From assembly GCA_017985935.1 (NCBI GenBank), contig JAGNWT010000043.1:1-32132 (forward strand): DNA of 32,132 nucleotides, in the 5' to 3' direction. Shown one piece after another: positions 24,856-31,904 of this stretch (position 1 is the stretch's first letter; each line of letters begins with the position of its first letter). The position numbers were made by a program, and so were the translations under genes. The notes below the pieces were generated by a model. That model searched no databases, was not told where the DNA came from, and saw only the letters and a list, made by a program, of their open reading frames with translations. The stretch is from Anaerolineales bacterium (GTDB lineage Bacteria; Chloroflexota; Anaerolineae; Anaerolineales; Villigracilaceae).

Positions 24856-25464
24856 TTATTCGCTGGTTTTGAAGGTCAGGAAAAAGCGCGTCAGGAAATA
24901 CGCGGCCACCCAGGCCAGAATATTTAGCCCGACAAAGAAGAGGATGATATTCCATAGCCCCGAGTTAAAGATGGGAGATGGAGGCGGGTGCATGACATTT
25001 TGTGCGGTTGCAAAGACCACCCGCAAGGCGATGATGTAAAGTATATTTGCGGCTGAGGTGAGCCAGGAAATATCGAAGATCCAGAGCCCGGCCTGGAGCA
25101 AAATGCCTGTGATCGCGAAGATCATGGCGATGCGGAAGCGCGGCTCTGCAAGGAACAATCCGTTCCAATTGGCTTGCATGGCAAAGAGCGAGAGCGGAAG
25201 ATATGTAAGCCAGAAGATGATGCCCGTGCGCCCGAGCGCGGCGCTCCAGGCGTGGAAACTTTCCTTGCGCAAGACCAGCCCTAAAAGTCCGGCGAGGGCC
25301 GCGGCCGCAAATGCGGCTTCTGCGGCGAGCACCCAGGCTCCGTGCAGGTATACGATCCGCACGTTCGATCCCAATGATTTTTCTTCAGGACCGAAAAGGG
25401 TCAGGAGTGCGATCACAATGACCGTGATGAAAAAAAAGAGGAGTGGGGATTTGTTTTTTGTCAT
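24856..25464 (-). CDS. Divergent CcmC/CcsA-like membrane protein
   Basis: A 202-residue protein with about six membrane helices. GPEEKSLGSNVRIVYLHGAW (25-44) resembles the CcmC region that contains the periplasmic heme-ligand His. NVMHPPPSP (156-164) resembles the second CcmC His segment (TLHQP). Between them, where CcmC/CcsA proteins have the tryptophan-rich heme-handling motif, this protein has NWNGLFLAEPR (99-109), so most tryptophans and the Asp are gone. It may bind heme without export or assembly function, or be a distant relative with another job. The ATG at 25464 is preferred; no cytochrome c maturation genes are adjacent. An MFS gene follows 6 bp downstream. Confidence 0.55.
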   Translation of the reverse strand: MTKNKSPLLFFFITVIVIALLTLFGPEEKSLGSNVRIVYLHGAWVLAAEAAFAAAALAGLLGLVLRKESFHAWSAALGRTGIIFWLTYLPLSLFAMQANWNGLFLAEPRFRIAMIFAITGILLQAGLWIFDISWLTSAANILYIIALRVVFATAQNVMHPPPSPIFNSGLWNIILFFVGLNILAWVAAYFLTRFFLTFKTSE

Positions 25465-25510
25465 GGCGCGAATTGTACCCGCTTCCTTATACTTTTGTCC
25501 GGCATGTTGC

Positions 25511-25539
25511 TTGACAATCCATTTGCATGTGGATACACT
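25511..25539 (+). promoter_or_regulatory. Promoter of the manganese-riboswitch transcript
   Basis: TTGACA (25511-25516, perfect), 17-bp spacer, TACACT (25534-25539). Transcription would start near 25546, at the 5' edge of the aptamer. Confidence 0.85.
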
Positions 25540-25540
25540 C

Positions 25541-25685
25541 AAAGCGTTTGGGGAGTAGCCGCCTGCGTTCACGCAGGATAGGTTGTCGTCATCCCATTGG
25601 CTGGAAGAAAAGCCATCGGCAGCTTATGCGTTCAAGACGTTGGCGAGACCATCACAGAGGATGTGGTGGTCTCGTTTTAATTTTT
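25541..25685 (+). promoter_or_regulatory. yybP-ykoY (Mn2+) riboswitch with transcription terminator
   Basis: The aptamer core GGGGAGTAGCC is at 25550-25560 and the partner loop and P1 3' strand TTGGCGAGACC at 25640-25650. GTCGTCATCCC near 25585-25595 lies between, as in known family members; these conserved pieces resemble the E. coli mntP and alx leaders. The last segment is shared: CGAGACCATCAC (25644-25655) can instead pair with GTGGTGGTCTCG (25663-25674), a 12-bp terminator stem followed by TTTTAATTTTT. Mn2+ binding would hold GAGACC in the aptamer and let transcription continue into the ATPase gene. This is an on-switch. Confidence 0.92.
25644..25685 (+). terminator. Riboswitch-controlled terminator
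   Basis: Stem 25644-25655/25663-25674 (12 bp with one G-U), 7-nt loop and T-rich tail. The left arm is the P1 3' strand of the manganese aptamer. Confidence 0.9.
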
Positions 25686-25740
25686 ATGGAACCAACAGGC
25701 TTTTTGTCTGGGAAATAACCTTCCGATCAGGAGATATTCA

Positions 25741-28644
25741 ATGACACATGAAGAAATGAAGGAACAGGATTGGCACGCGTTAAAGGCGGAGGAGGTTTTA
25801 AAACATCTTGAAGTGCAAGACGAAGGACTGACTTCTGCAGAAGTTGAAAAACGCCTGAAGCATTACGGGCAGAATCAGCTGCGTGAGGCGCCGCGTCCCG
25901 GGTTCCTTGCCTTGTTATGGGGGCAGTTGAATAATTTTGTTGTGATCTTGTTGATCGTGGCTTCAGTGATCTCAGCCTTGCTTGGTGATTATGTGGAAGC
26001 GGCTGCGATCATGGCGATCGTTGTGCTTAACTCGGTGCTGGGTATCGTGCAGGAGCAACGGGCAGAACAGGCGTTGGCTGCGTTGAAGAAATTGGCCGCG
26101 CCAGATGCGCAAGTGCTGCGTGATGGCGCCCGCCATTCCGTCCCTGCTTACAACCTTGTCCCGGGTGATATTGTTTTCCTGGAGGCGGGGAACTTCATCC
26201 CTGCGGACCTGCGCCTGCTCGAAGCGGTCAACCTGCGGGTGGAGGAGGCTTCGCTCACGGGTGAGTCTTTGCCTGTGCAGAAGAACGCCGCCACCGTGTT
26301 GGAAAAGAATGTCCCGTTGGGCGATCGAAAAAATACCGCTTTCATGGGGACGGTGGTTAATTATGGGCGCGGTCGCGGTGTGGTCACCAGTACCGGCATG
26401 CACACTCAACTTGGCTTGATCGCCACCATGCTGCAAAATGTTGAAACCGAAGAAACACCTTTGCAAAGAAGGCTTGACCAACTTGGCAGGTCGCTCAGTA
26501 TTGGCGCTTTGATCCTCGTTGCGGTTGTCTTTATTGTTGCGCTCATTAATCAAACCGCGATCGGCGAGCTGTTCTCAAACCCGGTTGCTTATTTCAAGGA
26601 GTTCGCAGAGCAGATCACCGAGGTGTTCATTATCGCCATCAGCCTTGCCATTGCCGCGGTTCCCGAAGGGCTGCCCGCCGTGGTGACCATCTCTCTCGCG
26701 CTTGGCATGCGTGAAATGATCCAGCGTCATGCGCTTATTCGAAAACTGTCTTCGGTGGAGACTTTGGGCTCGGCTACTGTGATCTGCTCGGATAAAACCG
26801 GCACCCTGACCCAGAATGAGATGACCGTGACCCGCATTTGGGCGGACGGGCAGTTCGTGCATGTGACCGGAACTGGATATGTGCCCAACGGCGAATTTCA
26901 GGTGGACGGCGCGAAAGTGGATGTGGCGAAGTATCCGGCGATCCTTTCTGCGCTTTGGCTGGGATTGATCAACAATGACGCCACGATCGAGACCACCGGG
27001 GAAAATGAATCTACGAAGACTTACCGCATCGTTGGCGACCCGACAGAGGGTTCGCTTTTGGTGGCGGCTGCCAAGGCTGGGGCGATCCATGTTGAGATCG
27101 ACGAAGCCTACCCCCGTGAGAACGAAGTGCCGTTCGATTCTGAACGCAAGCGTATGATCACCATTCACGATGTGCGCGATCCGAAACCCCACGATCCATC
27201 GCCTTTCTATGATGAGAAGCACAAGGATTGGGATGTGATCGCAGTGAAGGGTGCGCCGGATATTGTGCTGAACTTGTGTACCCAATATCAAGGCATGGAC
27301 GATAAGCCCAAGCCACTAACAGCCGAAGCCAGGGAACGCATCCTTGCCGCCAATGATGCAATGACCAGGGATGCTTTGCGTGTGATCGGACTTGCCTATC
27401 GCCTGGACCGCGATGTCCCCAATGATCCTGAACAGATCAAAGCGGAAGAATTGGAGAAAGATCTGGTCTTTGTTGGGTTGACGGGCATGATCGACCCGCC
27501 GCGTGTGGAAGTTAAACCCGCGCTCGAACATGCGCGCCACGCGGGCATCCGCACGGTGATGATCACCGGCGATTTCCCCAACACTGCCAAGGCAATAGCC
27601 GAAGCGATCGGTCTTTTGCGCCCCGGCAAGAAGGTGTTGACCGGCGCGGCATTGGATGACATGGATGATGAAGAACTCAAGAACATCATTGAAGATACCG
27701 ATGTTTTTGCCCGTGTCTCCCCCGAGCATAAGATGCGCATTGTGGATGCCCTGCAGGCGAACAACGAGATCGTGGCGATGACCGGCGATGGTGTGAATGA
27801 CGCCCCCGCCATCAAGCGCGCGGACATCGGTGTGTCGATGGGAATCACCGGCACGGATGTGGCCAAGGAAACAGCCGACATGGTGCTCACGGATGATAAC
27901 TATGCAAGCATCGTCGCTGCAGTTGAACAGGGACGCATCATTTACAGCAATATCCGAAAGTTCGTTTTCTTCCTGCTTTCTTCGAACGTGGCAGAGATCA
28001 TGATCATCTTCCTGGCTACGCTGGCCGGCTTGCCCGCTCCATTGACCGCCATTCAATTGTTGTGGCTCAACCTGATCACAGACGGCGCGCCGGCGTTGGC
28101 GCTTGCCATGGAAAAGGGCGACCCCGATATCATGGACCAGCAGCCGCGTGCCAAGTCTGAGCCGATCGTCAATCGCTCGATGGGCGTTGGCATCATCGTG
28201 CAGACCATTATGCAGACAAGCGCTGTGCTGGGCGCTTTCATTACAGGGTTGGCGTGGCATCTCGAAACTGGGGCAGTCATCCCGGCGGGAGCGAACGCGC
28301 TTTCTTATGTCCTCTCGCATGATTGGCGCGGTATTGATGTCCAATCTGCTGAGACCATGGCTTTTGTCACCCTATCGCTTGCTGAATTGATCCGCGCTTA
28401 CACGGTTCGCTCTGAACGCGCCTCGATCTTCAAGATCGGAATTTTCTCGAACAAGTATATGCAATATGCGGTGGGACTATCCATTGTGCTGCTTTTGCTC
28501 GTGTGCGCCGTGCCTTTCCTGCAGCCCATCTTCAATACGCACTTCCTCACCGGTCGTGAGTGGGCAGTGGTGATCGGGCTCTCGCTGATGCCGGCTGTTG
28601 CAGAAGAGATCACGAAATTCTTCCTGCGAAGAAGCAAATCTTAA
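25741..28644 (+). CDS. P2-type cation ATPase, probable manganese (or Ca2+/Mn2+) exporter
   Basis: A 967-residue ATP-driven pump of the SERCA/YoaB group. Residues ~1-55 are the cation-ATPase N-domain, TGES (173-176) the dephosphorylation loop, PEGLP (308-312) the M4 ion site, and DKTGTLT begins at the phosphorylated Asp351. TGDGVND begins at ~681. Ion-site residues in M5 (Asn749, Glu752) and M6 (Asn777, Thr780, Asp781) match the SERCA positions. AGGAG precedes the ATG. Control by a yybP-ykoY element, as for Lactococcus YoaB, points to Mn2+ efflux. Ca2+ transport cannot be excluded from sequence alone. A terminator follows at 28650. Confidence 0.93.
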   Translation: MTHEEMKEQDWHALKAEEVLKHLEVQDEGLTSAEVEKRLKHYGQNQLREAPRPGFLALLWGQLNNFVVILLIVASVISALLGDYVEAAAIMAIVVLNSVLGIVQEQRAEQALAALKKLAAPDAQVLRDGARHSVPAYNLVPGDIVFLEAGNFIPADLRLLEAVNLRVEEASLTGESLPVQKNAATVLEKNVPLGDRKNTAFMGTVVNYGRGRGVVTSTGMHTQLGLIATMLQNVETEETPLQRRLDQLGRSLSIGALILVAVVFIVALINQTAIGELFSNPVAYFKEFAEQITEVFIIAISLAIAAVPEGLPAVVTISLALGMREMIQRHALIRKLSSVETLGSATVICSDKTGTLTQNEMTVTRIWADGQFVHVTGTGYVPNGEFQVDGAKVDVAKYPAILSALWLGLINNDATIETTGENESTKTYRIVGDPTEGSLLVAAAKAGAIHVEIDEAYPRENEVPFDSERKRMITIHDVRDPKPHDPSPFYDEKHKDWDVIAVKGAPDIVLNLCTQYQGMDDKPKPLTAEARERILAANDAMTRDALRVIGLAYRLDRDVPNDPEQIKAEELEKDLVFVGLTGMIDPPRVEVKPALEHARHAGIRTVMITGDFPNTAKAIAEAIGLLRPGKKVLTGAALDDMDDEELKNIIEDTDVFARVSPEHKMRIVDALQANNEIVAMTGDGVNDAPAIKRADIGVSMGITGTDVAKETADMVLTDDNYASIVAAVEQGRIIYSNIRKFVFFLLSSNVAEIMIIFLATLAGLPAPLTAIQLLWLNLITDGAPALALAMEKGDPDIMDQQPRAKSEPIVNRSMGVGIIVQTIMQTSAVLGAFITGLAWHLETGAVIPAGANALSYVLSHDWRGIDVQSAETMAFVTLSLAELIRAYTVRSERASIFKIGIFSNKYMQYAVGLSIVLLLLVCAVPFLQPIFNTHFLTGREWAVVIGLSLMPAVAEEITKFFLRRSKS

Positions 28645-28649
28645 CCTTC

Positions 28650-28681
28650 AAAAATCCCGCGCAGCCAGCGCGGGATTTTTT
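28650..28681 (+). terminator. Terminator after the P-type ATPase gene
   Basis: AAAAATCCCGCGC (28650-28662) pairs perfectly with GCGCGGGATTTTT (28668-28680) around AGCCA. Confidence 0.93.
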
Positions 28682-28705
28682 ATGAAAATGAGTGATGTTC
28701 GTCCA

Positions 28706-28734
28706 TTGTATGTGCAGGCAAAGCAAAATAGAAT
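28706..28734 (+). promoter_or_regulatory. Candidate promoter of the CDF transporter gene
   Basis: TTGTAT (28706-28711), 17-bp spacer, TAGAAT (28729-28734), 6 nt before the ATG at 28741. No ribosome site is present, so the message is predicted leaderless. Confidence 0.55.
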
Positions 28735-28740
28735 CAACCC

Positions 28741-29709
28741 ATGACCAACGAGCGCGATCGAAAAAGTTTGTTAGCCATTAATCTTGGGCTGGGTATCAAT
28801 ATCTTCCTGGCTTTTGTCAAAACGATCTTTGGTATTTTGGGCCACAGCCCGGCGCTGCTGGCCGAAGGGATCAACTCTACTTCAGACGTGGCGTACTATA
28901 TTGCCGCGAGCATTTTTGTGCGCCTTGCCAATAAGCCCGCCGATAGCGAGCACCCGTACGGTCACCGACAGATGGAAAGCATCGCTTCGGTGGTGATCGG
29001 CTCATTCATCGTGGCAACGGCGGTCGCGGTCTTTTGGGATGCGGTGGACAAGGTTTGGGACCTGGCGGATGGGTTGGTGGAGTCTCAGGGCGCGCATCCG
29101 TTCGCGCTGTGGGTCGCGCTCGGGACAGTGATCATCAAGATCTTTCTCACTTATTATGTGCGGAAGCTGGGACGCGAGACTCACAACCCGGTGGTGGATG
29201 CGCTCGCTTATGACCACCGCAATGACCTGTTCTCCGCTTCTGCTGCGGCCGTTGGTATCTTCCTCGGTCAACGCGGATTGCCGTGGGTGGACCCGCTTGC
29301 AGGGGCATTCGTTGCGCTGTTGATCATGCGTACGGGCATCTTCGTCCTGCGCGAATCTTCCACCGACCTGATGGGCGTGGTCCCCAACCGTGACCTGGCC
29401 GAGCGCATTGCCGGGTTGTTGAAGTCTATCTCGGGTGTGAGACAGTTGGAGGAATTGCAGGCGCATCGCTTTGGACCGCATATTGTGATCAATGTGACCA
29501 TCGGCGTGGATGGGAACATCACGGTCCGCAAGGGGAATTCCATTGCCAGCCGTGTGGAGGAGAAACTGCTCTCCTCGATTCCCAACCTGCGGCGGGTGCA
29601 TGTCCATTATCACCCCGCAACCAAAAGCCACGAGAACATGACCATTGACGATATTCTGGATGAGTCACACAAACATTCCTCGCCTTACCAACCTGAGTAT
29701 TACGAGTAA
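28741..29709 (+). CDS. Cation diffusion facilitator transporter with Mn-type metal site
   Basis: A 322-residue CDF proton/metal antiporter with six membrane helices (~10-205) and a cytoplasmic ferredoxin-like domain (~210-295). HPYGHRQMESI (71-81) is the family signature. The transport site reads Asn45-x3-Asp49 in helix 2 (GINSTSD) and Asp158-x3-Asp162 in helix 5 (YDHRND). Zinc CDFs have His/Asp pairs and YiiP/FieF has D-D/H-D; the N-D/D-D set is the pattern described for manganese exporters such as MntE. It follows the Mn-riboswitch ATPase gene but has its own promoter after a terminator. Mn2+ as substrate is therefore a well-supported inference. Confidence 0.92.
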   Translation: MTNERDRKSLLAINLGLGINIFLAFVKTIFGILGHSPALLAEGINSTSDVAYYIAASIFVRLANKPADSEHPYGHRQMESIASVVIGSFIVATAVAVFWDAVDKVWDLADGLVESQGAHPFALWVALGTVIIKIFLTYYVRKLGRETHNPVVDALAYDHRNDLFSASAAAVGIFLGQRGLPWVDPLAGAFVALLIMRTGIFVLRESSTDLMGVVPNRDLAERIAGLLKSISGVRQLEELQAHRFGPHIVINVTIGVDGNITVRKGNSIASRVEEKLLSSIPNLRRVHVHYHPATKSHENMTIDDILDESHKHSSPYQPEYYE

Positions 29710-29731
29710 AAGCTCGCGATCTTCAATGCAG

Positions 29732-29772
29732 AATCACAAAGGCACTGAGTTATTCTCAGTGCCTTTGTGATT
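29732..29772. terminator. Bidirectional terminator between the CDF and zinc-ribbon genes
   Basis: An 18-bp perfect stem, 29732-29749 with 29755-29772, loop TTATT; A/T runs at the ends in both directions. Confidence 0.9.
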
Positions 29773-29784
29773 TACGTGCCGAGG

Positions 29785-30207
29785 CTAATTTCTTTTCTTG
29801 AAGAAGGAGTGCATTTCTTTCAGCGTCTGCTTCCATGTGGATTCTGCATCCAGTTTGCGTTGAATATCGCCCGCGCGCTGACGCATAATGGCGATGACCC
29901 GTTCATCTTCGCCGGCATCCAGCCAGAAGCCGTGATCATTCTTGGCGCAGGTATCCAGCTTGAGGTCATATAACCGATATTGGAATTCATCCAGCCCGGC
30001 GCCGCAGTGCGGGCAGGGATAATTTGTTTCGGATTGGAAATGGACCAGCGAGCCTTTGTGGGCGTCGTCATCGAAGGCGGTGTCTTCCAGTTTATCCAGT
30101 TCGTGGAAGTCCAGCCACATGCCGCGGCATTCCGGGCAGGAGTCGACTTCGATCATGCCTTTGTAGTATTTTTTTACCAGATCAGCATTACATTTGGGAC
30201 AATTCAT
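29785..30207 (-). CDS. Zinc-ribbon (TFIIB-type) protein
   Basis: A 140-residue soluble protein with two zf-TFIIB-like ribbons. The first is complete: Cys3/Cys6 (CPKC) and Cys24/Cys27 (CPEC), followed by RGMWLDFHELDKLE. The second has CPHCG and then CAKNDHGFWLDAGE, so its fourth ligand is not Cys; a His may take the place. The C-terminus is a basic helix (KQTLKEMHSFFKKRN). Function is unknown; such proteins often accompany nucleic-acid or protease-related genes. The ATG at 30207 is 3 bp after the tlyA stop and has GGAG upstream, so it is cotranscribed with tlyA. Confidence 0.75.
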   Translation of the reverse strand: MNCPKCNADLVKKYYKGMIEVDSCPECRGMWLDFHELDKLEDTAFDDDAHKGSLVHFQSETNYPCPHCGAGLDEFQYRLYDLKLDTCAKNDHGFWLDAGEDERVIAIMRQRAGDIQRKLDAESTWKQTLKEMHSFFKKRN

Positions 30208-30210
30208 TTG

Positions 30211-31002
30211 CTATTCTCCTGAATCTTCCTCAGGTAAAACTTCCTTCACCAATTCTTCCACCGACCTGCCCTCGGAGTGCAGATCCAGCCGGACTAAAAA
30301 CTCTGCGTTGCCTTTTGGTCCCAACAGCGGAGACTTGATCAGCCCGCGCAGGGCGAAGCCTTCCTCTTTGGCAAAGGTCAACACATCCACCAGCACCTGC
30401 CTGTGGATCTCTGGGTCACGGATCACGCCGTCGCCGCGCGCCACATCCTTTTTACCCGCTTCGAACTGCGGCTTGATGAGCGCCACGATTTCTCCGGTCG
30501 GTGCCAGCCACTTTCGGGTGACAGGCAGTAATATTTTTAATGAGATGAACGAAGCATCCACAGTGACGAATGAAATGGGTTCAGGCAGTGACTCGACATG
30601 CCGCGCATTCGTCTCTTCCATCACCACTACCCGTGGGTAATTTCTCAGCTTCCAGTGCAGGATGCCTTTGCCAACGTCTATGGCGTAGACCTTTTCTGCG
30701 CCGCGCTGGAGCATGCAATCGGTGAAGCCGCCTGTGGATGCGCCCACGTCTGCGCACACCAGCCCTTTGACCTCGATGCCGAACGCTTCCAGCGCCGCAT
30801 CCAGTTTTTCGCCGCCGCGCGAAACAAAGCGCGGACCGTGGTCCACTGTCAGCGTGGACTTTGTATCGATCGCTGTGGCAGGTTTCAGGGCGACTTGATC
30901 GTTCACTCGCACCTGCCCGGCCATGATCAAGGCTTGGGCCTTCGCGCGTGATTCGGCGAGTCCGCGCTCCACAAGTAAAACATCCAGACGGTTCTTCGGC
31001 AT
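30211..31002 (-). CDS. tlyA: TlyA-family rRNA 2'-O-methyltransferase
   Basis: A SAM-dependent ribose methyltransferase acting on 16S/23S rRNA in characterised actinobacterial members, sometimes labelled hemolysin A. The S4 RNA-binding domain (~1-62, RLDVLLVERGLAESRAKAQA) is followed by the linker VSRGGEKLDAAL, then the FtsJ-like domain with SAM motif ADVGASTGGFTDC (~89-101), TVDASFISLK and IKPQFEAGK. The 263-residue length is normal. A TACAAT box 6 nt upstream of the ATG suggests leaderless expression, and the start region is shared with a divergent gene 29 bp away. Confidence 0.92.
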   Translation of the reverse strand: MPKNRLDVLLVERGLAESRAKAQALIMAGQVRVNDQVALKPATAIDTKSTLTVDHGPRFVSRGGEKLDAALEAFGIEVKGLVCADVGASTGGFTDCMLQRGAEKVYAIDVGKGILHWKLRNYPRVVVMEETNARHVESLPEPISFVTVDASFISLKILLPVTRKWLAPTGEIVALIKPQFEAGKKDVARGDGVIRDPEIHRQVLVDVLTFAKEEGFALRGLIKSPLLGPKGNAEFLVRLDLHSEGRSVEELVKEVLPEEDSGE

Positions 31003-31008
31003 GAAAAT

Positions 31009-31025
31009 ATTGTATCAGGTAAAAT
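31009..31025. promoter_or_regulatory. Overlapping divergent -10 boxes of tlyA and the UbiA-family gene
   Basis: TACAAT on the minus strand (31009-31014) and TAAAAT on the plus strand (31020-31025), each exactly 6 nt from its own ATG, within a 29-bp intergenic gap. No ribosome site is present for either gene. -35 matches are poor and would lie inside the opposite coding sequence. Confidence 0.5.
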
Positions 31026-31031
31026 ATCTCC

Positions 31032-31904
31032 ATGCTAAAAGCCCTGATCAAAACCATGCGTCCCCGTCAATGGGTGACGAAGAACATCTTTATCTTCGCC
31101 GCGCTCGTTGCAGACAAGCAACTTTTCCAGCCCGAGGCTTTCCTGCGGACATTGGCAGGCTTCGGCTTGTTCTGTCTCATCTCTTCCTGCGTGTACATCA
31201 TCAATGACCTCGCCGATGTGGAGGCGGATCGCCAGCATCCTGAAAAGAAGAACCGTCCCATCGCTTCGGGTAAACTGCCTGTGGGTGTGGCGTTGACCGC
31301 CGCCATCCTGTTCGTGATCATTACCTTCGCGTTGGCATACATGCTCGCGCCGTCTTTGCTGGCTGTGATCGGCGGATACTTTGTCATCAACCTCGCTTAC
31401 TCCAAATGGCTCAAGCATGTGCCGATCGTGGATGTGCTCATCATCTCGGCGGGATTTGTGCTGCGTGTGGGAGCGGGCGTGACCCTGATCGACGTGGAGC
31501 GATTCTCGCCCTGGCTGTATGTGGTGATGACCCTGCTCTCGTTGTTCCTAGGCTTCGGCAAACGCCGCGCCGAACTCGCGCTCCTTGCGCACGGCGCGGG
31601 CTCACACCGCAAAGTGCTGGACGGCTACACCCTGCCTCTGCTTGACCAGTACATCATGATCGTTTCAGGCGCGACCATCGTTGCCTACTCGCTTTACACC
31701 TTCTCTGCGCCCAACCTGCCGGAAAACCACAGCATGATGCTGACCATTCCCTTCGTGGTGTACGCCATCTTCCGCTACATGTATCTCATCGAAGTCAAGC
31801 ATGAAGGAGGCGCCCCCGAAGAAGTTCTGTTGTCTGACCGTCCGTTTCAGCTTGCCATGCTTTTGTGGGGACTGACCGTCCTCGCCATCTTCTATCTTTC
31901 ATGA
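31032..31904 (+). CDS. UbiA-family prenyltransferase, decaprenyl-phosphate phosphoribosyltransferase-like
   Basis: A 290-residue membrane protein with eight or nine helices. MRPRQWVTKN near the start and NDLADVEAD (58-66), continued by RQHPEKKNRPIASGK, form the UbiA acidic motif in the version seen in DPPR synthase (Rv3806c-type). That enzyme joins PRPP to a polyprenyl phosphate in the first step toward polyprenyl-phospho-arabinose. Digeranylgeranylglycerophosphate synthases share the fold, but the HPEKKNRPIASG segment fits DPPR synthases better. It overlaps mevalonate kinase by 4 bp (ATGA), linking it to isoprenoid supply. A leaderless-type -10 box is 6 nt upstream. Confidence 0.82.
   Translation: MLKALIKTMRPRQWVTKNIFIFAALVADKQLFQPEAFLRTLAGFGLFCLISSCVYIINDLADVEADRQHPEKKNRPIASGKLPVGVALTAAILFVIITFALAYMLAPSLLAVIGGYFVINLAYSKWLKHVPIVDVLIISAGFVLRVGAGVTLIDVERFSPWLYVVMTLLSLFLGFGKRRAELALLAHGAGSHRKVLDGYTLPLLDQYIMIVSGATIVAYSLYTFSAPNLPENHSMMLTIPFVVYAIFRYMYLIEVKHEGGAPEEVLLSDRPFQLAMLLWGLTVLAIFYLS

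Noticed and set aside
27316..28344. A 342-codon open frame antisense to the P-type ATPase
   Set aside because: It lies entirely inside an unmistakable ATPase gene with all motifs. The antisense product is His/Arg/Asp-rich without any family resemblance.
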